Shown here: positions 15,832 through 22,764 of the stretch, piece by piece
Layout: each line of letters opens with the position of its first letter
Numbering within the stretch: the first letter of the stretch is position 1
Made by a program: the position numbers and the translations under genes
Notes under the pieces: generated by a model
The model's input: only the letters and a program-made list of their open reading frames with translations
What the model was told of the DNA's origin: nothing
Databases searched by the model: none
Assembly: GCA_036259835.1 (NCBI GenBank)
Contig: DATABA010000139.1
Span: 1-40,813, forward strand
DNA: 40,813 nucleotides
Direction: 5' to 3'
Origin: JALYGK01 sp036259835
GTDB taxonomy: Bacteria; Actinomycetota; UBA4738

Positions 15832-16148
15832 CCAGGGAAGCGGGGTTGGACGTCGCCTCCGAAAAATCCGCCTTTCGGGCGGGCGTGGGCATGCCAGTGG
15901 TCCGGAATCCGACGGCGCTCGCCGTCGATCCAAAAGCCCTCCTCGCCGAACCGCGAAGCCGCCGCTTGGGCCAAGCGGCCGAGCAACCGCTGTTCGTGAG
16001 CGGCGTCGGGAAGGCCGTGTGTTCGCCACACGATCATGGGCGTGGTGCAGACGATGCAGTCGGCCACCCAGCACTCGTCATCTTCGAAATACCAGCGGGA
16101 GATCCGCTCTGCCCGGCAGAGCAGGCAATCTTCAGCGTTCGAGCTCAA
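15828..16148 (-). CDS. HIT-like protein with a zinc ribbon
   Basis: A 106-residue cytoplasmic protein. Two CxxC pairs (Cys8/Cys11 and Cys31/Cys34) suggest a zinc-binding ribbon, and the C-terminal DHWHAHAR (His84, His86, His88) matches the histidine-triad spacing HxHxH of HIT-type hydrolases. Proteins of this form recur in Actinobacteria as unnamed conserved proteins, from memory. The start is TTG 16148 with GGAG 6 nt upstream; it overlaps the end of the DUF192 gene by 17 nt, so the two are probably translated together. Whether it hydrolyses nucleotides is not known from the sequence. Confidence 0.75.
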   Translation of the reverse strand: MSSNAEDCLLCRAERISRWYFEDDECWVADCIVCTTPMIVWRTHGLPDAAHEQRLLGRLAQAAASRFGEEGFWIDGERRRIPDHWHAHARPKGGFFGGDVQPRFPG

Positions 16149-16656
16149 CGCGATCTCCGACCTTCACCCCGTGTGCCTTGAAGAATCCGCGGTTCACTTC
16201 CACCGCTCCAATGTAGGAGGTGCCGGCCGAGTACAAAGGACACGGGTCTTTCCGGCACGGGGCCATGTCGACGATCGAAACGATCCGGCCAGCCTCATCC
16301 CAGAACGCGATGGAGAGGGGGATCAAGGTGTTCTTCATCCAAAACCGGTTTGTCGTGGGCCCGTCGAACAGGAACGCCATCCCGGCGTTCGGGGCCAGGC
16401 GCCGCCTCTTCATCAAGCCGACACCTCGAGCTTGCGGCGTGTCGGCGATCTCCACTCTGAGCGTCAGGGGCCCCTCCGTAGTGAGCACCCGGAGGGTTGC
16501 CTTGGGCAGGGGCCGGGGTGAGGAGGGGGTCGCTCGGGGGGAGCGGGCGCGAGTGGAAGGCCCGGTCGTGCCGTCGGAGCCGCACGAAACGGCGGCGAGC
16601 GCCAGCACGACGGCGGCCATGCCGGTGAGGAGCAGGGAGCGACGACGTTGCGTCAT
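16132..16656 (-). CDS. DUF192 family lipoprotein
   Basis: A 174-residue exported protein with an Arg-rich leader (MTQRRRSLLLTGMAAVV) and a lipoprotein-type cysteine at residue 25, followed by a Ser/Pro/Arg linker. The DUF192 core is clear: ARGVGLMKRRRLAPNAGMAFLF, then NRFWMKNTLIPLSIAFWD, then IVDMAPC. DUF192 has a known fold but no established activity. The ATG at 16656 has GGAGG just one base upstream, which is tighter than usual. The gene is divergent from tRNA-Thr with 57 bp between them and overlaps the HIT-like gene. Confidence 0.88.
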   Translation of the reverse strand: MTQRRRSLLLTGMAAVVLALAAVSCGSDGTTGPSTRARSPRATPSSPRPLPKATLRVLTTEGPLTLRVEIADTPQARGVGLMKRRRLAPNAGMAFLFDGPTTNRFWMKNTLIPLSIAFWDEAGRIVSIVDMAPCRKDPCPLYSAGTSYIGAVEVNRGFFKAHGVKVGDRVELER

Positions 16657-16713
16657 GCCTCCATCATCGGTCACGCCGAAGAACGCCGACCCCTTCGGTA
16701 TCATGGCCTGCGC

Positions 16714-16786
16714 GCTGGAGTAGCTCAGTCGGCAGAGCACCGCCATGGTAAGGCGGGGGTCGTGGGTTCGATTCCCACCTCCAGCT
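16714..16786 (+). tRNA. tRNA-Thr (anticodon GGT)
   Basis: Acceptor stem GCTGGAG/CTCCAGC, D arm GCTC/GAGC, anticodon stem CCGCC/GGCGG with loop ATGGTAA (anticodon GGT), and T arm GTGGG-TTCGATT-CCCAC. The discriminator is T16786, and CCA is not encoded. It is followed 42 nt later by tRNA-Met and then rpmG. Confidence 0.95.
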
Positions 16787-16828
16787 CCGGATCGAAGGAA
16801 GCTCCCTGTACACTTCGATTGAAGCCGC

Positions 16829-16900
16829 GGCGGGGTAGCTCAGTGGCAGAGCAAGCGGCTCATAATCGCTGTGTCGGCGGTTCGAATCCGCCCCCCGCTA
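16829..16900 (+). tRNA. tRNA-Met (anticodon CAT), elongator type
   Basis: Acceptor GGCGGGG pairs with CCCCGCT (first pair G-T), D arm GCTC/GAGC, anticodon stem AGCGG/TCGCT with loop CTCATAA, and T arm GGCGG-TTCGAAT-CCGCC; the discriminator is A16900. The paired first base and the lack of three G-C pairs in the anticodon stem argue against the initiator. A CAT-anticodon tRNA-Ile cannot be fully excluded, but the position before rpmG is the usual one for tRNA-Met. Confidence 0.92.
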
Positions 16901-16945
16901 CGAAGATTCGACGGGGCTGTAGACCGACGCGAGGGAAGAAACCGA

Positions 16946-17110
16946 ATGCCGAAGTCCGATAATCGTCCGAAGATCACCATGGCGTGCACCGAATGCCGGC
17001 GCCGCAACTACGTCACGGTGAAGAACCGCGTGAACGACCGAGACCGCATCGAGCTGCGGAAGTACTGCCGGTGGTGCCGGGGGCACACCTTGCACCGGGA
17101 GACCCGGTAG
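16946..17110 (+). CDS. rpmG: 50S ribosomal protein L33
   Basis: Small component of the large ribosomal subunit, 54 residues. It is the zinc-binding form, with CTEC (Cys14, Cys17) and CRWC (Cys41, Cys44), so it is the C+ paralogue. The ATG at 16946 is chosen over the longer frame, which would overlap tRNA-Met. The order tRNA-Thr, tRNA-Met, rpmG is typical of Actinobacteria. Its stop is only 3 nt from the stop of the convergent regulator gene. Confidence 0.95.
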   Translation: MPKSDNRPKITMACTECRRRNYVTVKNRVNDRDRIELRKYCRWCRGHTLHRETR

Positions 17111-17113
17111 CGC

Positions 17114-17779
17114 CTACCCTCTGGTCGAGATCTTGCCGTGGCGGATCGCGACAGCGAGCGCCTCGAGCTTCGTGTGGACGCCGAGCCGGGTCAGGATGTT
17201 CTGGACGTGCGTCCGGAGCGTGTACGGACTCATGTTGAGCTGCTTCGCGATCTCCTGTACCGGCACGCCGTCCGCCATGAGCTGAAGGATCTCGATTTGC
17301 CGGGGCGTCAGCCGGTTCGCTCGCTGGCGCTCGGTCGATTCCTGATGCCGCCGATGCCGCAGGTAGCGCAACAACCTCTCCGCCTCCTCGTCCTCCAACA
17401 GGGATTCTCCTCGCGATGCGCGCCGCAGCAGCTCGGGAAGTTCCTCCAGCGGCGTGATATTCGTGACGTAACCGACGGCCCCCGCCTCGACCGCCTTCGC
17501 TCTGGTCAAATCGTCGTCCGCGGATGAGAGAACGACCACTCGGCTCTCCGGCTGGCGCTCCTTGATCTGGCGAATCAACGGGACCTCGTCAGCACGATCC
17601 AGCGAGACCAGGACGACCCTTGGATTTTCGGGGTCGGTCAGGTCGAGGATCTCGTGGCTCGATGCCACGTCTGCATCGAACTCACCCTGCTTCTCGATCG
17701 CCAGCGCGAGTGCTTCGGCGAGCGCGCGATGCTCGTCGACGATCAAAACCGGTATTCGAGGCGGGCGCTTCGCCGGCAT
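17114..17779 (-). CDS. LuxR/NarL-family regulator with a degenerate receiver domain
   Basis: DNA-binding transcription regulator of 221 residues. An N-terminal receiver-like domain (about 8-130) is followed by a LuxR-type helix-turn-helix (about 155-215, LTPRQIEILQLMADGVPVQEIA and NMSPYTLRTHVQNILTRLGV). In the receiver the acidic pair is present (Asp15, Glu16). The residue that should be the phosphorylated Asp, at the end of strand 3 (VVLVS), is Ser59, and the conserved Lys after GY is Asn107. It probably does not respond by standard phosphorylation. No histidine kinase is encoded beside it. It is divergent from the FabG-like gene, which it might regulate, but no operator was identified. Confidence 0.9.
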   Translation of the reverse strand: MPAKRPPRIPVLIVDEHRALAEALALAIEKQGEFDADVASSHEILDLTDPENPRVVLVSLDRADEVPLIRQIKERQPESRVVVLSSADDDLTRAKAVEAGAVGYVTNITPLEELPELLRRASRGESLLEDEEAERLLRYLRHRRHQESTERQRANRLTPRQIEILQLMADGVPVQEIAKQLNMSPYTLRTHVQNILTRLGVHTKLEALAVAIRHGKISTRG

Positions 17780-17804
17780 TGTGCTCCGTATGCTGGCACC
17801 GGAG

Positions 17805-17834
17805 TTGTCACTTGTCGATTCCCTCGGCTAGTTT
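17805..17834 (+). promoter_or_regulatory. Possible promoter of the FabG-hadAB-like genes
   Basis: TTGTCA (17805-17810) and TAGTTT (17829-17834) are separated by 18 bp, which would place transcription start near 17841. This would exclude the upstream TTG at 17812 as a start codon for the reductase gene. Weak consensus match. Confidence 0.4.
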
Positions 17835-17883
17835 TCGCCGGGTCGCCGCACGCGCCCGCACCACTTCTTCGGAGGAGATCACA

Positions 17884-18690
17884 CTGGGACGGCTGGACGG
17901 CAGGGTAGCCATCATCACGGGTGCAGGCCGTGGAATCGGCCGCGCCACGGCCGTTCGCTTCGCACAGGAGGGCGCCGCGGTCGTCGTGAACGATGTCGAT
18001 CCGGAGCCGGCCGAAGAGACCGCGCAGCTGGTGAAGGAAGCGGGCGCCGAGGCGCTCGTCTCCACCAACAACACCGTCGACCTGGAAGAAGCGAACCGGC
18101 TCACCGCCGCGGCTGCGGAGCAGTTCGGGAAGATTGACATCCTCATCAACAACGCCGGGATCACCCGCGACCGCACCTTCCATAACATGGACGACGACGT
18201 GTGGAACTTCGTCCTGGACGTCAACCTGAAGACCGCGTTCCACACGACCAGAGCGGCCATGCCGTACATGCGTGAACCCGCGAAGCGAGAGAAGGCCGAA
18301 CAAGGACAGCCCGCGTACCACCGGAAGATCACGTTCACCACATCGGTGGCCGCGCTCATCGGCAACTCGGGACAGGCGAATTACACGGCGGCGAAGGGCG
18401 CCATCGTCGCCCTGACCAAGACGTTGGCTCGTGAGCTTGGGCCGTTCTGGATCAACGTCAACGCCGTCGCCCCTGGGTTCATCGAAACCCGCCTCACTGC
18501 GGCGAAGGAGGCGGGCGATGAGCTTGGAGTTCCCGAGCCGGTCCGCCAGATGGGGCTGATGCTCATTGCGCTCGGCAAGTACGGCCAGCCCGAGGACGTC
18601 GCCGCGGCTCATGTCTTTCTGGCGAGCGAAGATGCGGACTTCGTGTCCGGAGTGGTCCTGCCCGTGGCGGGCGGCCAGCTCGGAGCCTGA
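17884..18690 (+). CDS. FabG-like short-chain dehydrogenase/reductase, probable CTG start
   Basis: NAD(P)H-dependent reductase, 268 residues, likely a 3-oxoacyl reductase given its neighbours. The cofactor motif TGAGRGIG is at residues 12-19, NNAG at 89-92, catalytic Ser154, Tyr167 and Lys171, and Asn114. The start is notable. No ATG, GTG or TTG lies near the natural N-terminus, but CTG at 17884 follows a strong GGAGGAG by 6 nt and gives (M)GRLDGRVAIITG, as expected for the family. A TTG at 17812 is possible but would sit in the promoter. The loop at residues 130-148 (charged, KREKAEQGQPAYH) is longer than in standard FabG. The hadA-like gene begins 2 nt downstream, so the three genes form one operon. 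Confidence 0.9.
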   Translation: MGRLDGRVAIITGAGRGIGRATAVRFAQEGAAVVVNDVDPEPAEETAQLVKEAGAEALVSTNNTVDLEEANRLTAAAAEQFGKIDILINNAGITRDRTFHNMDDDVWNFVLDVNLKTAFHTTRAAMPYMREPAKREKAEQGQPAYHRKITFTTSVAALIGNSGQANYTAAKGAIVALTKTLARELGPFWINVNAVAPGFIETRLTAAKEAGDELGVPEPVRQMGLMLIALGKYGQPEDVAAAHVFLASEDADFVSGVVLPVAGGQLGA

Positions 18691-18692
18691 GC

Positions 18693-19142
18693 ATGCCGCT
18701 CAACCAGGCGCTCAAGGGAAAGGAGTACCAGGAGGTCTCCTTCACGGTGGAGCGCGATCGGGTCGTCCAGTTCGCCGACGCGATCGGTGAGGACAACCCC
18801 GTCTTTCGCGACGCCCAGGCTGCCAAGTCGGAGCGATACGGCCAACAGCTCGGCCCTCCGACCTTCGTCACGGTGATGCAGATCATGACCAGCGGCCAGG
18901 TGGTCCTCGACCAGGAGCTGGGGCTCAACTACGCGCTGGTCGTCCACGCCGAGCAGGAATACGAATGGCGTCGGCCGGTGCAGGTGGGGGACGTCCTCTC
19001 GGCGGTTCCTCGAATCGCCGATATCTACTCGAAGGGTCCCAATGAGTTCCTCGTCATCGAGGCCGACATCAAGGACCCGACGGGCCAGACGGTGGTCGTG
19101 GCGCGAACCACTCTTCTCTCACGTGGGACGGCTGGGGCGTAG
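18693..19142 (+). CDS. HadA-like MaoC-type hotdog protein, probable non-catalytic dehydratase subunit
   Basis: A 149-residue single-hotdog protein of the MaoC N-terminal (FAS1-type dehydratase) family, like HadA and HadC of mycobacteria. The region where active homologues have D-x4-H reads GEDNPVF (Asp34, Phe38), so the catalytic His is missing. In mycobacterial HadAB the A subunit binds substrate while B supplies the catalytic residues. The GPPTFVTVMQIM segment (about residue 54) fits the family. It lies between the reductase and the hadB-like gene with 2-nt gaps and likely forms a heterodimer with the latter. Confidence 0.87.
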   Translation: MPLNQALKGKEYQEVSFTVERDRVVQFADAIGEDNPVFRDAQAAKSERYGQQLGPPTFVTVMQIMTSGQVVLDQELGLNYALVVHAEQEYEWRRPVQVGDVLSAVPRIADIYSKGPNEFLVIEADIKDPTGQTVVVARTTLLSRGTAGA

Positions 19143-19144
19143 CC

Positions 19145-19573
19145 ATGACGGCGAAGGTGCGATTCCAGGACGTCCAGGTCGGTGATGAACTCCCGGCCGT
19201 TACCAAGGTGGTCAAGCGCGAAGACGTGAAGGCCTACGCCGACGCCTCAGGTGACCAGAACCCACTTCACCAGGACGACGCGTTCGCTCAGAGCGTCGGA
19301 TTCCCGGGGATCATCGCTCACGGCATGTTCAGCATGGCCCACGTGACCAAAGCTGTCACCGACTGGCTTGGGGACCCGGGAGCGCTCAAACGAATGCACG
19401 TGCAGTTTCGGGCCGTCGTGTTCATGGACGAGACCCTCGTCGCGCGGGGCCGAATCGAGTCGCTGGACTCGGCAACCCGGCGCGCAACGCTGTCCCTGTG
19501 GGCCGAAGTCGAGCGCGACGGCCAAACGGTTCTCCCCATCAAGAACAGCGAGGCCGAGGTCGAGCTGGCCTGA
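19145..19573 (+). CDS. HadB-like (R)-3-hydroxyacyl dehydratase subunit (MaoC family)
   Basis: A 142-residue MaoC-type hydratase/dehydratase. The catalytic D-x4-H is present as Asp37 and His42 in SGDQNPLHQDD, followed by the conserved GIIAHGMFSMA substrate-tunnel segment. Together with the preceding HadA-like protein it would dehydrate 3-hydroxyacyl thioesters made by the FabG-like reductase. In mycobacteria hadAB lie between rpmG and trpT-secE; the same order is seen here with extra genes inserted. Whether the substrate is acyl-ACP or acyl-CoA cannot be told from sequence. Confidence 0.9.
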   Translation: MTAKVRFQDVQVGDELPAVTKVVKREDVKAYADASGDQNPLHQDDAFAQSVGFPGIIAHGMFSMAHVTKAVTDWLGDPGALKRMHVQFRAVVFMDETLVARGRIESLDSATRRATLSLWAEVERDGQTVLPIKNSEAEVELA

Positions 19574-19574
19574 C

Positions 19575-19603
19575 GTAACCTCCCGGCTGGGCCCGAGGTC
19601 TAT
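19575..19603 (+). promoter_or_regulatory. Possible ECF-type promoter in front of the sigma factor gene
   Basis: GTAACC (19575-19580) and GTCTAT (19598-19603), spaced by 17 bp, resemble ECF promoter elements and end 12 nt before the sigma factor ATG. This would fit autoregulation and a very short or absent leader. It is a weak pattern match, and this sigma factor's own consensus is unknown. Confidence 0.35.
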
Positions 19604-19615
19604 TGGTGCAACTTG

Positions 19616-20203
19616 ATGGACAGCCCCGAGCCTGCTCCGGCACAAAGGCAAAGGGTCACCCCGGAGCTCATCGCCGCTTGTCGACGAGGAGATCCTCGTT
19701 CGTTCGAGGAGGTCGTCCGACGAACGCATCGCCAGGTCTACACGCAGGCTCTGCGACTCGTCGGAGACCGAAAGGACGCCGAGGACGTCGCGCAGGACGC
19801 CTACTTCAGGATGTTCCGGGCGCTGAAGGGATTTCGAGGCGACGCTCAGTTCGAGACCTGGTTGTACCGGATCGTGGCGAATGCCGCCATGAGCCACCTT
19901 CGGCGGAAACGACGATTCGGAGACGTTCTGACGGAGCCGGAGGACGCCCCACCCTCGGAGATCGCCTCACCTGCCAGAACCGACGATCAGGCGGTGGACC
20001 GGCGGATGCTCGAGGAGGCGCTGGACGCGCTCCCGGTGTCGCTTCGCACCGTCGTGGTCTTGAAGGACGTGTATGGGCTGTCGTGTCAGGAAATCGGCGA
20101 TCAGATCGGGACGTCGGAGGGCGCGGTGAAGGTACGGCTGCACAGAGCGAGACAAAGGCTCAAACTGATGCTGCTGGGAGAGGATGGTCGGAATGAAGTG
20201 TGA
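19616..20203 (+). CDS. ECF-type RNA polymerase sigma factor
   Basis: Group 4 sigma factor, 195 residues. Region 2 (about residues 35-100) includes DRKDAEDVAQDAYFRMFRAL and FRGDAQFETWLYRIVANAAM; region 4 (about 130-185) includes LPVSLRTVVVLKDVYGLSCQEIGDQIG and GAVKVRLHRARQRL. The ATG at 19616 is preferred to the TTG one codon earlier. No clear ribosome-binding site is present, so the message may be nearly leaderless. The 3' end overlaps the zinc-type anti-sigma gene by 11 nt, the usual coupling for such pairs. The target genes are not evident. Confidence 0.92.
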   Translation: MDSPEPAPAQRQRVTPELIAACRRGDPRSFEEVVRRTHRQVYTQALRLVGDRKDAEDVAQDAYFRMFRALKGFRGDAQFETWLYRIVANAAMSHLRRKRRFGDVLTEPEDAPPSEIASPARTDDQAVDRRMLEEALDALPVSLRTVVVLKDVYGLSCQEIGDQIGTSEGAVKVRLHRARQRLKLMLLGEDGRNEV

Positions 20204-20570
20204 GCAGGTCCGTCCGCACCTGCCGGAGCTGGCCGAGGGCATCCCTGCCGAGCCAGAGGTTGAGCGTCACCTCGCCACGTGCTCTTCCTGTTCGGCGGAG
20301 ATCCAGGCATACCGAAGCATCGTCGCCGAGATGGGTGCGCTCCGCGATGTCGTGACGGAACCACCCCCCGGGTTCTTGGGGCGAGTGCTGGCGGAAGTCC
20401 CTTACATGAGCCGGCGCTCGGTCATCAAGCGGGTCGCCTCGGACGAGCGATTCCAGTACGCCGCCTTCTCGCTCGGCGGTGCGCTGGTGGGAGCGGCCGC
20501 AATCGGGCTCCTGTGGCGCCGGTCGGCGCGTCGCTCCGTGGCGGTCGCCCGGCCCGCCGAAGCGGTCTAG
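20193..20570 (+). CDS. Zinc-containing anti-sigma factor (ZAS type)
   Basis: Probable membrane-anchored anti-sigma factor of 125 residues. The N-terminal zf-HC2 signature is Cys3, His26, Cys30, Cys33 (HLATCSSC), as in redox-sensitive or stress-sensing ZAS proteins. One membrane segment is visible near the C-terminus (FSLGGALVGAAAIGLLW), followed by a short basic tail. ATG 20193 has GGGAGAGG 9 nt upstream; ATG 20184 is possible. It overlaps the sigma gene, its presumed partner. Its stop TAG and that of the convergent coiled-coil gene share CTAG. Confidence 0.87.
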   Translation: MKCEQVRPHLPELAEGIPAEPEVERHLATCSSCSAEIQAYRSIVAEMGALRDVVTEPPPGFLGRVLAEVPYMSRRSVIKRVASDERFQYAAFSLGGALVGAAAIGLLWRRSARRSVAVARPAEAV

Positions 20571-21097
20571 GCGTTCGGCGACCCGGCCTCCGCCGGTTCG
20601 CTGGAATCACCGTTTCGCCTGCCAAGGAGCTCGCCCAGCGTGCCCGTGGTTCGCTCTTCAACCGCTTCGATTCGCTGGCTGAGCTCATCGGTGGCGGCCG
20701 CAAGCACGTGCGGAAAGGCCCGCATAGAGTGGAGGAGCTCGTCGATCGTCAAGTTGAGCGACGCCACCGACTGCTGGAGCGTTGCATCTCCGTTTGGCCC
20801 GCTCTGGTCGTTTCTGATCTCAAAGGTCAGAGTCCGAATCGCGTTGGAGAGGTCGCCGTAGGCGCGCTTCATCGCGTCGGCCATCAACCGCATCCCGGTT
20901 TCGAGCCGCTCCATCCGATGGGTCAGTGTTTCGAGATCGGTTGGAGGCTCGTTGCGGATGTCGATGATCTCTGCCGAGGAGGTGGGCAGTTCTCGCGTCG
21001 CTGCTGCGGAAGTGGCGGCCGCGGTGTTCGGTTCCTCGCCGAATATCCAGCGCGTCAAGCGACCGCGTTCGGACGTGTTGTTCGTCGGTTGCTCCAT
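20567..21097 (-). CDS. Coiled-coil protein of unknown function
   Basis: A 176-residue soluble protein with an Ala/Ser-rich N-terminal third (RWIFGEEPNTAAATS), then long heptad-like stretches from about residue 55 to 160 (LTHRMERLETGMRLMADAMKR and LSQRIEAVEERTTGTLGELL). No signal peptide, membrane segment or catalytic motif is visible. I do not recognise a family. The codon pattern looks native. The gene is convergent with the anti-sigma factor gene and shares its last bases with it. Confidence 0.7.
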   Translation of the reverse strand: MEQPTNNTSERGRLTRWIFGEEPNTAAATSAAATRELPTSSAEIIDIRNEPPTDLETLTHRMERLETGMRLMADAMKRAYGDLSNAIRTLTFEIRNDQSGPNGDATLQQSVASLNLTIDELLHSMRAFPHVLAAATDELSQRIEAVEERTTGTLGELLGRRNGDSSEPAEAGSPNA

Positions 21098-21193
21098 GGT
21101 GGTCTCGCAATCTCGGTCGGGGGACTCATGCGGAGTGTAGGTCAGTAGATCGACCGATTCACGTAAGGTCGGCGATCGTTTTCTTCCGGGACG

Positions 21194-22564
21194 CTAGGTG
21201 CTCTCCGTCGAGATCGGCTCGGGGAGCACGACCGTCGCCGGTGGAGGAGGGACCGTGATCGGAGGTCCGGCGCCGGTCGGTTGATCTTCGGGCTCGGGAA
21301 TTTCGCGCAGCTTGCGAACCGGAGATAGCAGCACCGGCAGCATCACGAAGAGTCCTCCCACGGCCGCCACGTACAGCGTGCTGCGAAGGCCGATGGCGTT
21401 CGCGAGCGCTCCGCCGATGAACGCGCCGATGGGCATGGTTCCCCACACCAGGAATCGAACGGTTGCGTTCATCCGGCCCTGCATCCGGTCCGGAGTGATC
21501 GCCTGCCTCAAGCTCACCTGGTTCACGTTGTACACGACGCTTCCGAACGACCCGAGGAACCAGGCAGCGACCAGGAACGGAAACGGAGTGGTCCGCGGGG
21601 CGAGGGGAATGAGGACGAGACTCGGGCCGAAGATGGCGGCGGAGACCCAGATCGTTCTTCCGAGGCCCAGCCATTTTGCAATACGGCTCGCCGCGACCGC
21701 ACCAACCAGGAATCCCACGTTCCCCAGGGCAAACGTCACGCCGATTACAGCTGCGGAGAGCCCGAGTTGCCGGACGGCATACACCAGGTAGATGGCGAAC
21801 GCCATGTGGGCGAACAGGTTGGTGGCCGACGTGCAGATAGCGATGGGAAGCAACAGCCGATGTCGAAGGACGTACCGGAGCCCCTCGCCGATCTCGGTGC
21901 GCATCCGTGGCGGCGCTTCCTTCTGCTCCGTCCGCCGTGACGGCTCACGGTGGCGAATCAGGAACAGGAACAGCGCGGAACCGACAAAGCTGGCCGCGTC
22001 GAGGACGATGGCGACGGGCGCGGTGAGGACCTGGATGAGGGCCCCCGCCAGTCCCGGACCGGCCAGCTCCGCACCGGACCGGCTCACCTCGAGCTTTGAA
22101 TTGCCCTCCATCAATTGGCCTCGGTCCACCAACGACGGGAGGTACGACATGTACGCGACGTCGAAGAAGACGGTCAGGGTCCCGTTGACGAAGGCGACCA
22201 GGTAGAGGTGTGGCAGTGTGAGCTCTCCGACCACGTGTGCGACAGGTATCGAGGCGAGCGAAACCGCCCGTCCCACGTCTGCGGCGATGAGGACCGGGCG
22301 CCGCCGCAGGCGATCCACCCATACGCCCGCCGGGAGGCCGACCAGAAGGAACGGCAGGTACTCGACGGCGGTAAGGAGCCCAACCTCAAACGGGTTCGCT
22401 CGGAGAACCAAGATGGCGATCAGGGGGAGGGCCAGAAGGGTGACCTGCGTTCCCAGTTGGCTGATCGTCTCGGCCGACCACAGCCTGAGGAAGTCCGAAT
22501 GGCGCCACAGGCTTTGCGCCCCCGGCGCCCACCATCGCTTCTTCGGGGTTCCGGGCGCGCCCAT
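21194..22564 (-). CDS. MFS transporter (MFS_3/enterobactin-exporter-like)
   Basis: Inner-membrane transporter of 456 residues with about 12 hydrophobic segments. The N-terminus SLWRHSDFLRLWSAETISQLGTQVTLLALPLIA and the loop AGVWVDRLRRRPVLI after helix 2 are typical of the MFS_3 group, which includes siderophore and drug exporters. A Pro-rich tail of about 40 residues follows the last helix. The substrate is unknown. The ATG at 22564 starts just before the conserved region; upstream in-frame sequence would reach into the promoter and tRNA-Trp. It is divergent from tRNA-Trp-secE. Confidence 0.88.
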   Translation of the reverse strand: MGAPGTPKKRWWAPGAQSLWRHSDFLRLWSAETISQLGTQVTLLALPLIAILVLRANPFEVGLLTAVEYLPFLLVGLPAGVWVDRLRRRPVLIAADVGRAVSLASIPVAHVVGELTLPHLYLVAFVNGTLTVFFDVAYMSYLPSLVDRGQLMEGNSKLEVSRSGAELAGPGLAGALIQVLTAPVAIVLDAASFVGSALFLFLIRHREPSRRTEQKEAPPRMRTEIGEGLRYVLRHRLLLPIAICTSATNLFAHMAFAIYLVYAVRQLGLSAAVIGVTFALGNVGFLVGAVAASRIAKWLGLGRTIWVSAAIFGPSLVLIPLAPRTTPFPFLVAAWFLGSFGSVVYNVNQVSLRQAITPDRMQGRMNATVRFLVWGTMPIGAFIGGALANAIGLRSTLYVAAVGGLFVMLPVLLSPVRKLREIPEPEDQPTGAGPPITVPPPPATVVLPEPISTEST

Positions 22565-22609
22565 GGCGAACAAAACGATACCCTGAGCCAGGGACCCGCT
22601 CGATGACCT

Positions 22610-22638
22610 TTGCCCGGCCCGTAGCCTCCTCCTATACT
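22610..22638 (+). promoter_or_regulatory. Probable promoter of the tRNA-Trp-secE-nusG transcript
   Basis: TTGCCC (22610-22615) and TATACT (22633-22638) are separated by 17 bp, a good sigma-A type arrangement. Transcription would begin near 22645, about 34 nt before tRNA-Trp. Confidence 0.65.
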
Positions 22639-22678
22639 GAGTGCGGTTCCCGTCCGTCCCTTCAACCCGAGAAGACTG

Positions 22679-22752
22679 AGGGCCGTAGCTCAATTTGGTA
22701 GAGCACCGGTCTCCAAAACCGGCGGTTGGGGGTTCAAGTCCCTCCGGCCCTG
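22679..22752 (+). tRNA. tRNA-Trp (anticodon CCA)
   Basis: Acceptor AGGGCCG/CGGCCCT, anticodon stem CCGGT/ACCGG with loop CTCCAAA (anticodon CCA), T arm GGGGG-TTCAAGT-CCCTC, discriminator G22752. It lies 12 nt before secE, the conserved bacterial arrangement, and is probably processed from the secE-nusG message. Confidence 0.96.
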
Positions 22753-22764
22753 CAAGGAGAAAGC

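Noticed and set aside
16829..16900. Initiator tRNA-fMet
   Set aside because: The first acceptor pair is formed (G-T) and the anticodon stem lacks the three consecutive G-C pairs of initiators.
17812..17883. TTG 17812 as start of the FabG-like reductase
   Set aside because: It adds 24 residues of unlikely sequence, lies within the putative promoter, and ignores the much stronger ribosome-binding site before CTG 17884.
22565..22693. Extended start of the MFS transporter to 22693
   Set aside because: The extension would cover the tRNA-Trp promoter and the first bases of the tRNA, and precedes the conserved N-terminus by 43 residues.
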